Shown here piece after piece: positions 26,316 to 35,026 of a stretch of 64,000 bases of DNA. Both the position numbers and the translations under genes were made by a program. The stretch comes from Halosimplex rubrum. Its GTDB lineage: Archaea > Halobacteriota > Halobacteria > Halobacteriales > Haloarculaceae. The stretch's first letter is position 1. Every line of letters starts with the position of its first letter. Location of the stretch: positions 434,001-498,000 of the forward strand of contig NZ_CP058910.1 in assembly GCF_013415885.1 (NCBI RefSeq), written 5' to 3'. The notes beneath the pieces were generated by a model, which ran no database searches, was not told where the DNA came from, and saw only the letters and a list, made by a program, of their open reading frames with translations.

Positions 26316-26492
26316 CGCGTCACCCCCAATAGGCGCCCGTTCCCCAGTCTCGTTGATAAATCTTCCCCCGGGGCGCGGGGATCGTCGACACACCCCTCGC
26401 GCATCGTCGAAATCACGTTCGACGATCCCGAACAAATTCGGGTCTCACGGGGTCTCGTTCGGCAGAAACCGCCTCAGTGAAAACGGCAGTCC

Positions 26493-26498
26493 TTTAGG
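26493..26498 (+). promoter_or_regulatory. TATA-like box of icd
   Basis: TTTAGG centred about 26-27 nt before the icd ATG. Further upstream, in the 205-bp gap to the divergent kinase, are two short inverted repeats: CGTCGAA/TTCGACG (26405-26411 / 26418-26424) and CCCGAA/TTCGGG (26427-26432 / 26437-26442). They could be operator half-sites or simple hairpins. Confidence 0.5.
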
Positions 26499-26520
26499 CC
26501 CGACCGTGGAAGGGCGGATC

Positions 26521-27798
26521 ATGGGATACGACTACGACAAGGTTGAGGTTCCGGCTGACGGAACGCCGATTCAGGTCGTCGACGAGGACGCCGACGAACT
26601 CGACGTGCCGGAGAATCCGATCGTGCCGATCATCCACGGGGACGGTATCGGGAAGGACGTGGGGCCGGCCGCACAGAAGGTGCTGGAGGCCGCCGCGAAC
26701 GCCACGGGCCGGGACATCTCCTGGATGCGCGTCTACGCCGGCGAGTCCGGCCGCGAGAAGTACGACGAGAACCTGCCCGACGACACCGTCAACGCCATCG
26801 ACGAGCACCGCGTCGCCATCAAGGGCCCGCTGACGACACCGGTCGGCGCCGGTTTCCGCTCGCTGAACGTCGCGCTGCGACAGACACTGGACTTCTACTC
26901 GAACGTCCGACCCACCTACTACCTCGACGGCGTCCCGTCGCCGATGAAGGCGCCCGAAGAGATGGACATGGTCACCTTCCGCGAGAACACGGAAGACGTC
27001 TACGCCGGCATCGAGTGGGAAGAAGGCACCGAGGAGGTCGAGCAGGTCCGCGAGTTCGTCGAAGACGAGATGGGCTTCGACGACGTCATGCACGACGGTC
27101 CCATCGGCATCGGCATCAAGCCGATCACGGAGTTCGGCTCCAAGCGTCTGGTCCGCAAGGCCATCGACTACGCCCTCGAACACGACCGCGACAAGGTCAC
27201 CCTGGTCGGCAAGGGGAACATCATGAAGTTCACCGAGGGGCAGTTCACCGAGTGGGGCATGGAGGTCGCAGAGGAGGAGTACCCCGACGAGGACGTCTTC
27301 GCCGCCCCCGACTCCCTGTGGGAGGAGCAGGACGACATCGACGTCCCGGAGAATGCCGTCATGGTCGAGTCGCGACTCGCCGACGCGATGCTCCAGTGGA
27401 TGCAGCTGCGCACCGACGAGTTCTCCGTGCTCGCCATGCCGAACCTCAACGGCGACTACCTCTCGGATGCCGCCGGCGCACAGATCGGCGGCCTCGGCAT
27501 CGCGCCGGGCGCCAACTTCGGTGACGCCCGCGTGCTCGCCGAGCCGGTCCACGGCTCCGCGCCCAAGCGCGCCGGCCAGAACAAGGCCAACCCCAGTGCG
27601 ATGATCCTCTCCGGTCGCCTGATGTTCGACTACATGGGCTGGAAGGACGCCGGCGACCTCGTCCGCGACGCCGTCGAGGAGACCATCTCCTCGGGCAAGG
27701 TCACCTACGACCTCGAACGCCATCTCGACGACGCCGAGAAGCTCGGCACCGACGAGTACGCCGAGGCCATCGTCGACAACATCGAAACGCTCTCCTAG
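26521..27798 (+). CDS. icd: isocitrate dehydrogenase (NADP+)
   Basis: 425 residues; TCA-cycle enzyme oxidising isocitrate to 2-oxoglutarate. Features: PIIHGDGIGKDVG, the substrate loop RSLNVALRQTLDFYSNVRP, FRENTEDVYAGIEW, TLVGKGNIMKFTEG with the catalytic Lys, and the metal-binding LNGDYLSD. VHGSAPK is the usual cofactor-site loop. Length is close to E. coli Icd (416). Divergent from the sensor kinase. The stop region forms the first of four hairpins that follow. Confidence 0.95.
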   Translation: MGYDYDKVEVPADGTPIQVVDEDADELDVPENPIVPIIHGDGIGKDVGPAAQKVLEAAANATGRDISWMRVYAGESGREKYDENLPDDTVNAIDEHRVAIKGPLTTPVGAGFRSLNVALRQTLDFYSNVRPTYYLDGVPSPMKAPEEMDMVTFRENTEDVYAGIEWEEGTEEVEQVREFVEDEMGFDDVMHDGPIGIGIKPITEFGSKRLVRKAIDYALEHDRDKVTLVGKGNIMKFTEGQFTEWGMEVAEEEYPDEDVFAAPDSLWEEQDDIDVPENAVMVESRLADAMLQWMQLRTDEFSVLAMPNLNGDYLSDAAGAQIGGLGIAPGANFGDARVLAEPVHGSAPKRAGQNKANPSAMILSGRLMFDYMGWKDAGDLVRDAVEETISSGKVTYDLERHLDDAEKLGTDEYAEAIVDNIETLS

Positions 27799-27906
27799 AG
27801 AGCGTTTCGTGCGCCCGGAAATCGGAGATTTCCGGGAACATCGAGGAACTCGCGTAACGAGTTCCTCGGGCTCTGGCGGCTGCGCCGCCAGAACTTCGAG
27901 AAACTC
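27783..27906 (+). terminator. array of four perfect hairpins with stop-codon look-alikes after icd
   Basis: Hairpin 1: arms 27783-27794 and 27798-27809 (CGAAACGCTCTC, 12 bp), with the icd stop in its loop. Hairpin 2: arms 27814-27823 / 27827-27836 (CCCGGAAATC). Hairpin 3: arms 27842-27852 / 27858-27868 (CGAGGAACTCG), with TAA in the loop. Hairpin 4: arms 27872-27880 / 27884-27892 (TCTGGCGGC). The icd end reads NIETLS-stop; the sequence leading into hairpin 3 reads NIEELA-stop and that after hairpin 4 reads NFEKLS-stop, each in a different frame. Probably a termination or mRNA 3'-end region; no long T-run follows. Confidence 0.6.
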
Positions 27907-27952
27907 TCCTGACGATACAGCCGCTTTTCGCGCCGTTTTCACAGCTTCGCAC

Positions 27953-30226
27953 TCACGCCATCGACCAGCGATAGTGCTGTGCGACGTGCAGCGTCGAGTC
28001 CGGCACCACGATGTCGACGCCCGGCGCGTCCGAGGCGTCGCCGACTGACAGCAGATAGGGCAGCCACAGCTCCCCGGCGGCGACGTCGCCGCCGAACGCC
28101 CGATGTTCGTCGAGCGGTCGCAGGCCGCCGTCGGCCGCCGCGTCCTCCGCGAACACGCGGATCGAGCGGCTCACCAGGTCGAGGACGAACACCCGGCCCT
28201 CGCGAGCGGCGACGGAGATGGGCAGGAGGAACGCGCGGTCGCCGCCGTAGCCGGGCTCTCCGACGGGGTGCCAGTCGTCGCCGTCGAACCGCTGGAGGCG
28301 GTTGTTGTTCTCGTCGGCGACGTAGACGCCGCGCTCGCCGACGGCCACGTCCGAGGGGTTCCAGAAGCCGCCGTCGAGGTGGCCGAAACAGCCGCGGTCG
28401 CCCCGCGCCCGTGCGCCGTCGAGGACGCGGTCGTAGTCCCAGACGCCGATGCGGCCGTTCGCCGAGTCGGCGACCCAGACCCTGGCCACGCCGTCGCCCT
28501 GCGGCTCGACCGCGATCCCTCGCGGGAGCTTCGCCTCGCCCTCGCCCATGCCCCAGGGACCGAAAGAGTCGACGAGGGTGAGCGAGACGCCCGCGTCCGC
28601 GCCAGCGACGGCACCGGCACCGCCCTCCTCGTCGCTCCCGCCCGCGGGCGCCTCGTCGACGGCGTAGACGTGGATCTGCCCCGTCCGGTCGGCCTCGCGG
28701 TAGTGAGCGGTGTAGTCGGTCACGAACAGCCGGCCCCCGCCGCCGGTGCCCGCCGGCCAGTAGGCCAGGCCGAACGGGAACCGCGTCGCGGGCAGGGCCA
28801 CCGGGTCGACGCGGCCGCCGGCGTGGCCCCCGGCGCGGTCGCCCCCGGTACCGGCCGCGCGGCCGCCGTCGGTCACGGCGGTAGATCCGTCGGTCCCGCC
28901 GGTCGCGTCGGTGAACGCGACGCGCTGGAGGCGCCCGTTCCCGCCGTCGCCGACGAGCGCGCAGCGACCGAGCGGCGAGTCGGGGTCGGCGACGACGACC
29001 GACCCGGTCGGGGACGAGAACTGCCCCGGGCGGTCCCGCGGGGCGCCCACCGACCCGAGCCGCCGGGCGGATTCGGTGTGGATATCGACGGCGTAGGCGC
29101 CGACCCGCCCCGCGAGCGCCTCGCTCGTCAGCACCGCCAGCGTCGGGTCGTCGGCGTCGGAGTTCGGCACCGAAACCCCCTCGAAGCCGGCGATTCCGAC
29201 CGGGCCGCGGAACCGATCCTGGCCGGCGGCGTCGGTCGGGGCGGAGTCGTCCCCCCGCCCGCGCCCGTCGTGGGGGACCCCGATCCCGTCTTCGAGGGCG
29301 GCGTTCGCGCGGATGTCTTCGCCGTCCTCGGGGACGACGCCGTCGGCGATGCCGACGCTCGTGTAGGCGTGGACCCGCCCGGTCGCCGCGTCGGGGACGA
29401 AGACCTGGGCGTCGGCGCCCGACCCGACGACGGCCACGTCGCGGGGCATCGGCAACTCGGCGAGGGTCTCGTCCGCGAGCCCCTCGAAGGGCGCCGCCGC
29501 GCCGGTCCGGTCGCAGCGGACGACCGTCGCGAGCTTCGGCGGCCCGGTCGGCCCCTCGTGGAGCACGCCGTAGCCCGTGTTGGCCACGTAGATCCGCCCC
29601 TCGTCGTCGGTGTCGAGCCCCTGAGGCCAGTACAGCGGCGTCGGGTTGTCGTCGCCGACCGCGCGGATCGACCGGACCGGCTCCCCCGACTCGTCGAAGA
29701 CGGCCAGCCGCCCCCGGAGGTCCGACCCCTCGCGGTAGAACTCGTCGGCCGCGACCACCCGGACGCCGTCCCAGTACTCGTGGGCGACGACGCCGTTGGG
29801 GTGGAACGGACCGTCCGCGGCGAACGCCTCGGCAGCGGTCACCCGCGGCGTCGCCCCGTCGTACTCGTAGTCGAGCCGCTGGAGCCGGCCGTTGCCGGTG
29901 TCGGCGACGTAGAGCGAGCGGTCGGTCGGGTGGTGAGCGAGCCGCATCGGGAGGTCGAAGCGGCCCGGCGCCGTCCCGACGCCGCCGACCACGGCGAGCA
30001 GCCGCTCCAGTCCGTCGTCGACGACGAGCAGGCGGTTGTGCCCCGCGTCGGCGATCCAGACGTTGTCCTCGCGGTCCTGAGCGGTCCCGACCGGCGACGC
30101 CAGCCGGGGGTCGACCGCCGCCAGCGGCGCCGGGAGCGACGACGCTTCGTCGGCCGCCCCACCGCCACCGACCGCTCCGTCCGTCGCCCGCGACCCGTAG
30201 TACCCGCGGTAGGTGAACCCGACCAT
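27953..30226 (-). CDS. NHL-repeat beta-propeller protein
   Basis: 757 residues without a signal peptide. Repeated NHL-type units are seen along the whole length: NVWIADAGHNRLLVVD, SLYVADTGNGRLQRLD, GRIYVANTGYG, RVWVADSANGRIGVWD and GVYVADENNNRLQRFD. Such propellers bind proteins, RNA or ligands; no catalytic residues can be pointed to. The ATG at 30226 was chosen because the first repeat region starts shortly after it. Convergent with icd across the hairpin array; same strand as the upstream giant kinase, 62 bp away. Confidence 0.8.
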   Translation of the reverse strand: MVGFTYRGYYGSRATDGAVGGGGAADEASSLPAPLAAVDPRLASPVGTAQDREDNVWIADAGHNRLLVVDDGLERLLAVVGGVGTAPGRFDLPMRLAHHPTDRSLYVADTGNGRLQRLDYEYDGATPRVTAAEAFAADGPFHPNGVVAHEYWDGVRVVAADEFYREGSDLRGRLAVFDESGEPVRSIRAVGDDNPTPLYWPQGLDTDDEGRIYVANTGYGVLHEGPTGPPKLATVVRCDRTGAAAPFEGLADETLAELPMPRDVAVVGSGADAQVFVPDAATGRVHAYTSVGIADGVVPEDGEDIRANAALEDGIGVPHDGRGRGDDSAPTDAAGQDRFRGPVGIAGFEGVSVPNSDADDPTLAVLTSEALAGRVGAYAVDIHTESARRLGSVGAPRDRPGQFSSPTGSVVVADPDSPLGRCALVGDGGNGRLQRVAFTDATGGTDGSTAVTDGGRAAGTGGDRAGGHAGGRVDPVALPATRFPFGLAYWPAGTGGGGRLFVTDYTAHYREADRTGQIHVYAVDEAPAGGSDEEGGAGAVAGADAGVSLTLVDSFGPWGMGEGEAKLPRGIAVEPQGDGVARVWVADSANGRIGVWDYDRVLDGARARGDRGCFGHLDGGFWNPSDVAVGERGVYVADENNNRLQRFDGDDWHPVGEPGYGGDRAFLLPISVAAREGRVFVLDLVSRSIRVFAEDAAADGGLRPLDEHRAFGGDVAAGELWLPYLLSVGDASDAPGVDIVVPDSTLHVAQHYRWSMA

Positions 30227-30288
30227 ACAGGTAGATCGGTTGCCACGTGCATGGTATTTGCTATCGGGAATCGATCGGTCGGGCGGCG

Positions 30289-33200
30289 TCACTCCGTCGG
30301 GGACTCGCCGGCCGCCGAGTCGGCGGCGGGCAGGGAGACGACGACCGCGGACGAGTCGCCCGAGTCGTCGACGCGGGCGGACCCGTCCGCGCGGTCGACC
30401 ACCCAGGCGAACAGCCAGGCGCCGGCGTCGCGGTGGCGGTCGAGGGCCGCCTCGGGCGGCGCGACGAACGGGTCGACGGTCCCGCGGTCGACGCCCGAGT
30501 CCGGGAGCGAGACGCGGCACTCGACCCGCCCGTCGGCCTCGCTCGCTCGGACGCGGACGGTCGGGGCGTCGGCGGCGCTGTCCCGGGCGAGCGCGCCGAA
30601 CAGGGCTTCGAGTCCCGTCACGAGCGACGGCGGGGCGACGACCGCCCGCTCGGCCGGGAGGGTCGCCGAGACCGACACGGGCCGGCGACGCTCGGCGGCC
30701 GCCTCGGCGGCCGCGTCGACGACGGTCGAGAGCGACTGGGCTCGCTCCGCGTCGCCGGGCCCGACCGCCCGCTCGGCCGTGCGGGCGGTCGTCGCGGTCG
30801 CAGCGAGATCGTCGCTCGCGCGCTGGATCGACCGCGCCAGCGCGAGCGGGTCGTCTGTGTCCTCGGTGTCGTCGGCAGTGTCGAGACCGGTGTCGTCGGT
30901 GTCGCCACCGGTCTCGTCGCCGTCGGCCAGCGCGTCGGCGACGAGCTGGGCGTGGCCGGTCACGAGCGTGAGTTCGTTGCGGAGGTTGTGCCGGAGGACC
31001 CGACCGAGCACCCGCTTGAGCCGGGCGAGTTCCGCGGCGCGGCGCTCGCGGGCGGTGACCGCTCGACAGGTGCAGACGGCTCCGTCGAAGGCGTCGGGGT
31101 CGGCGACGGTCAGCTCGTAGCGGTGGCGGTCGCCGTCGGCGCCCCGGACGCGCGCACAGAAGGTCCGGTCGACGCCGACGGGTCGCCACCACTCGTCGGT
31201 GTCGACGGCCGGGTCCCGGTCGCGGCCGCCCTCGTCGTCGCTGCCGTGGCCGCCGTCCGGGCCCCGAGCGCCGTCGACGGGCCGGTCGCCGTCCGCGGTG
31301 ACGGTCGCGAAGGCCGCCTCGACGTGGGTGCCCCGCAGCGCCGACCGGGGGCGACCGAGCAGGCGTTCGAGCGCCTCGTTGACCAGCGCCAGCCGGCCGT
31401 CGGCGTCGACGACGAACATCGGGTCGCCGGCGCTCTCGACGAGCGTCCGGTAGCGTTCGAGCCGCGGGTCCGCGGCCGCGCCGGTCACGTCGCGGGCGAC
31501 GTTGACGACGCCGGCGTACTCGCCGGCCTCGCGCCGGACGGCGAAGTGCAGCGCCAGCGTGACCCGCTCGCCGTCGGCCGTCTCGAAGGCCACGTCGAGC
31601 ACCTCGCTGTCCAGCTCCGGCGTCGCGAGCAGCCGCTGGACGGCCAGTTGCCCCTTCTCCAGCTCGCCCGGCGCCATGAACTCCGCCGAGTGGACCCCGA
31701 CCATGTCCTCGTGGCCCAGCGCGTCGGCGAACGCCTCGTTGTGGTACACCACCTCGCCGTTCGCGTCGACGACCGAGATGCGGTCGCGGGCGTGGTCGAC
31801 CAGCGCCGACAGCAGCGCGCGACGGCGCTCGCGCGCGACCGCCGGCGTCAGGTCCCGCGCGTAGCGCACTCGGAGGTCGTCACCGTCGACCGACAGCGTC
31901 AGGCCCCACTCGCCGACGCGGCGGCGGCTCGTCCCGACGGTCGCGGTCGTGACCGCCGCGCTCTCGCCGTCGGCCGGCGGGTCGGCCGCGTCGGCGAACC
32001 CGGGGTGGCTGTCCGGCACGCGGGTCGCCGTCCCCGCGTCGGTCGCGACGCGGAGGGCCGCGCCCCCGGACGGTTCGACGGTCTCGCCAACGGTCGGATC
32101 GGCGGCCCCATCGGCAGACGGACGGACGGCCTCGCCAGCGGACCGATCGGGGGCTTCGCTGTCGCTCTCGGCCGCGTCCGCCCCGGCGTCCCGCTCGCGG
32201 GGCGCGTCCCCGTCCGCGCCGGCGAGCGCGAGGACCTTCTCGACCAGGAACGCGGCCGGGGCGGTCCCCGTGCCCTTCTCGACGAGGCTGTCGACGGCGG
32301 TGAGACGCGCCTCGTCGCCGGCGTGGGCAACACCGGCGTAGCAGACGACGGGGACGTCGGCCGCCGCGGCCGCGTCGGCGAGGCGGTCCCAGCCGGGGTC
32401 GTCGAGGCGGTCGGTCACCAAGCAGTCGACGCGGCCGGTCGCCAGCGCGTCGACGGCGCCGTCGACGCCCCCGGCGCGCTCGACCGCGACGGTCGGGTCG
32501 ACGCCGGCGGCGGCCTCGCGGATCCGCGCCGTCGCCGAGCGGTCCGGGTCCAGGTGACAGACGCGCACGTCGGCGCCGCCGGGGTCGGCCGTCGTCGCTC
32601 CCCGGTCGCCGGAGCCGCTCAGCGGACCGTCGGCGGTGTCGGCGCGGTCGAACCGGATCGTCGCCCGGGTGCCGTCGTCGGTGGCGAACGACAGGTCGCC
32701 GCCCGATTTGGCGACGACCCACTCGACGAGCCAGAGGCCGACGCCGCTGCCGTGTTCGAGCGGCGTCTCCGCGCCGCGTTCGAGCGCCGACAGCTCCGCG
32801 TCGGGGATCCCCGGACCGTCGTCGGCGACCGAGAGGGTCACCGACCGCTCCGCGAGCGTCGCCGTCACCGAGACCGTCGGGGCCTCGCCGGCGTGACGGA
32901 GCGCGTTGTCGAGGAGGTTGCGGACCGCCAGGTCGACGACCGGGACGGCCCGAACGTCGACCGACGGCACGTCCACATCGACGGCCGCCGCCGAGCCGCC
33001 GTCGACCGACGCGACCGCGCGGTCGACGGCCTCGTCGAGGGCGACGGTCGTCGGCCCGGGGTCGGTGTCGACGATGCGGTCGACCGCCGCGGTCTTGGTG
33101 ACCAGCGCCGACAGCGCGTCGGCGCGTTCGCGGATCGCCGCCGCGAGCGCCGCGGGCTCGCCGTCGACGGCCTCGGCCAGGCGGTCGGCCAGCTCGCCGA

Positions 33201-34425
33201 TCTCGCGGACGCCGTCGGCGACGTCCGTGCAGACGACGCCGGCGAGCAGCCGCCGGAGCCGTTCGAGTTCCGCCCGGCGGCGCTCGCGCTCGGTCACGTC
33301 GCGAAAGGTGCCGACCGTCCCGACGACCGCCCCGTCGGCCCGCACCGGCCCGAAGGTGGCCTCGAACCGGCGGTCTCGGCCCTCCGCGTCCGGGAGCCGC
33401 AGGTCGGTGTCGTGCCACCGGCGACGGTCGCCCGCGCGAACGGTCTCCAGGGCCGCGGCGATCCGCTCGGCCGCCTCGGACGGGACCGGGTCGCTCACCG
33501 CCAGCCCCTCCAGGTCCGCGGGGTCGGCGCCGAGGAACTCGCCCATCGCCGCGTTGGCGAGGGCGATCCGGTCGTCGACGTCGACGACCCACATCGGGTC
33601 GGCGGCGCTCTCGACGAGCGTCCGGTACTGCTCGACGCGGTCGGCCCGCTCGGCCTCGTGGCCGGGACGACGGACCGCGCCGAGGACGCCGCCGCCCGAC
33701 CGTCCGGTCAGCGCGACCGAGAGCACGACACGCGACCCTCGCCACCGGAACTCGAACTCGCGAGTCAGCTCGGTCTCGGGGTCGAGGTCGCCGACCGCGG
33801 CCGTCCACGCGGGGCGCTCGCGCTCGGCGACGACCCGCTCGACCGACCGCCCGACGAACGGCGCCGGGTCGGCGCCGAGCCAGGCCGCGAACGGCTCGTT
33901 GCAGTAGGCGATCCGGCCCGCGCCGTCGGTCGCGAACAGGCCGTCGCGGGCGCGCTCGGCGAGCGTCTCGAACAGGTCGAGCCGGTCGGCCCGCTCGCGG
34001 GTCCGCGTCACGTCCTCGAACAGCGCCAGCCGGTCGGCGGCCGAGTCGGGGGGACACGCCAGGCCGGCGTGGCGGACGACTCGCCGACCCGCGTCGGTCT
34101 CGACCGCCAGTACGGTCCCGCGGGTCGCCGCTCCCTCGGCGGCCGCCGCCGCGACCCGCTCCATCGGCGCGCCGTCGGTCGCCGCGGCCGCGAGGCCGTC
34201 GTAGAAGTCCGCCTCGCCGGTCGCGACCGCCGGCTCTACACCCAGGGCGGCGTCGAGCGGGGCCGTCGCGTCGACGACGCGGCCGTCCGCGAGCGCCACG
34301 GCGACACACCGGCGCTCGCGGACCGCGTCGGCGACCGCCCCACCCGCCGCTCCGCCGTCCGTCGACCCGGCGTCGGCCGGCGGCTCCGCTCCGCCGTCGG
34401 CTGCCCCCGAATCCCCGTCCGTCAT
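30289..34425 (-). CDS. tandem multi-PAS histidine kinase with two complementary half-kinase modules
   Basis: 1378 residues, soluble. Module 1: three PAS-like domains (about 30-405), a dimerisation region in which the usual R-H-D-V-R-N box reads C399-T-D-V-A-D (no histidine), and an intact HATPase (N503/N507, DDGPG at 535-539, GSGVGLWLV near 558). Next is a receiver-like domain (about 625-745) with D672 and K717, and an acidic linker. Module 2: two PAS domains (about 850-1135), an intact box VLRHNLRNE with H1146, then a HATPase remnant lacking the N box and both glycine loops (SLPDSGVD, AGAWLFAWVV). ATG at 34425 follows from the domain start. Light, redox or small-molecule input through PAS is likely but unspecified. 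Confidence 0.85.
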   Translation of the reverse strand: MTDGDSGAADGGAEPPADAGSTDGGAAGGAVADAVRERRCVAVALADGRVVDATAPLDAALGVEPAVATGEADFYDGLAAAATDGAPMERVAAAAAEGAATRGTVLAVETDAGRRVVRHAGLACPPDSAADRLALFEDVTRTRERADRLDLFETLAERARDGLFATDGAGRIAYCNEPFAAWLGADPAPFVGRSVERVVAERERPAWTAAVGDLDPETELTREFEFRWRGSRVVLSVALTGRSGGGVLGAVRRPGHEAERADRVEQYRTLVESAADPMWVVDVDDRIALANAAMGEFLGADPADLEGLAVSDPVPSEAAERIAAALETVRAGDRRRWHDTDLRLPDAEGRDRRFEATFGPVRADGAVVGTVGTFRDVTERERRRAELERLRRLLAGVVCTDVADGVREIGELADRLAEAVDGEPAALAAAIRERADALSALVTKTAAVDRIVDTDPGPTTVALDEAVDRAVASVDGGSAAAVDVDVPSVDVRAVPVVDLAVRNLLDNALRHAGEAPTVSVTATLAERSVTLSVADDGPGIPDAELSALERGAETPLEHGSGVGLWLVEWVVAKSGGDLSFATDDGTRATIRFDRADTADGPLSGSGDRGATTADPGGADVRVCHLDPDRSATARIREAAAGVDPTVAVERAGGVDGAVDALATGRVDCLVTDRLDDPGWDRLADAAAAADVPVVCYAGVAHAGDEARLTAVDSLVEKGTGTAPAAFLVEKVLALAGADGDAPRERDAGADAAESDSEAPDRSAGEAVRPSADGAADPTVGETVEPSGGAALRVATDAGTATRVPDSHPGFADAADPPADGESAAVTTATVGTSRRRVGEWGLTLSVDGDDLRVRYARDLTPAVARERRRALLSALVDHARDRISVVDANGEVVYHNEAFADALGHEDMVGVHSAEFMAPGELEKGQLAVQRLLATPELDSEVLDVAFETADGERVTLALHFAVRREAGEYAGVVNVARDVTGAAADPRLERYRTLVESAGDPMFVVDADGRLALVNEALERLLGRPRSALRGTHVEAAFATVTADGDRPVDGARGPDGGHGSDDEGGRDRDPAVDTDEWWRPVGVDRTFCARVRGADGDRHRYELTVADPDAFDGAVCTCRAVTARERRAAELARLKRVLGRVLRHNLRNELTLVTGHAQLVADALADGDETGGDTDDTGLDTADDTEDTDDPLALARSIQRASDDLAATATTARTAERAVGPGDAERAQSLSTVVDAAAEAAAERRRPVSVSATLPAERAVVAPPSLVTGLEALFGALARDSAADAPTVRVRASEADGRVECRVSLPDSGVDRGTVDPFVAPPEAALDRHRDAGAWLFAWVVDRADGSARVDDSGDSSAVVVSLPAADSAAGESPTE

Positions 34426-34652
34426 CGTCGGTTCCGAACCTCCCGAACGAGCGGCGGCGGCCACTGTCGCGGCCCCTCGCGGGTCGCCCGGCGACACCCT
34501 CGTCCGATCGTTGACACGAAAGCGCGTAGCGGGGCGGACGCGATAAAAGTACCGTCGCCGGGGGCGAGACCGGCGCAGACGGCGGTCGCGGCCGCGCCCC
34601 ACGTCCGGGACCGGTCGAAACGTTCACCACGGTTTGGCCCCGACGGCACGCT

Positions 34653-35006
34653 GTGACCGACGCGCTCGACCTCGAACCCGGGCCGGCCGCCGTCGGGACG
34701 CTCGTCGGCCTCGCGGGGCTGACCTTCCTGCTCGAACCGGTGGTCGGTCCCGTCCCGGTCGGCGGGCTGCGCGTGCGGCCGGTCGCGCTCTCGGCAGCCG
34801 TCCTCGCGGCCGCGCTGGTACTCGGCGCGGTCGTCTTCTACCGGCGGGGCCGGCGGCTGTTCGCGCTGGCTCACGGCGTCTTCGGCCTCGCCTGGACCGG
34901 AATCGTCCTCGGGACGGCGACCGGGAGCGGGTCGTTACTGCTCGGCGGCGTCCTCGTCCTGATCGCCGGTTGCGGCTTCCTCGCGAGTCGAGCCCGAGAG
35001 CGATAG
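34653..35006 (+). CDS. predicted membrane protein (117 aa)
   Basis: 117 residues from a GTG start, with four hydrophobic segments (about 12-30, 42-62, 68-88, 92-110) and a basic cytoplasmic loop FYRRGRRLF. No family recognised. Divergent from the giant kinase gene (227-bp gap) and convergent with the DUF373 gene. Confidence 0.6.
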   Translation: MTDALDLEPGPAAVGTLVGLAGLTFLLEPVVGPVPVGGLRVRPVALSAAVLAAALVLGAVVFYRRGRRLFALAHGVFGLAWTGIVLGTATGSGSLLLGGVLVLIAGCGFLASRARER

Positions 35007-35026
35007 GGGCGGCGGGCGGGCGACCG

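Noticed and set aside
26316-26435. Upstream ATG giving a 728-residue sensor kinase
   Set aside because: The extra 40 residues (starting MFGIVERDFDDARG) do not belong to the receiver-like domain and run into the promoter region shared with icd; the GTG at 26315 directly precedes the domain.
28103-31120. Long plus-strand open frame of about 1000 codons
   Set aside because: Antisense to the NHL-repeat protein; no recognisable domain and atypical amino-acid composition.
30247-34656. Long open frame on the plus strand (over 1400 codons)
   Set aside because: It is antisense to the giant histidine kinase, whose domains are clear. In very GC-rich DNA the opposite strand of a real gene stays open. 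Composition is R/G/A-rich with no domain.
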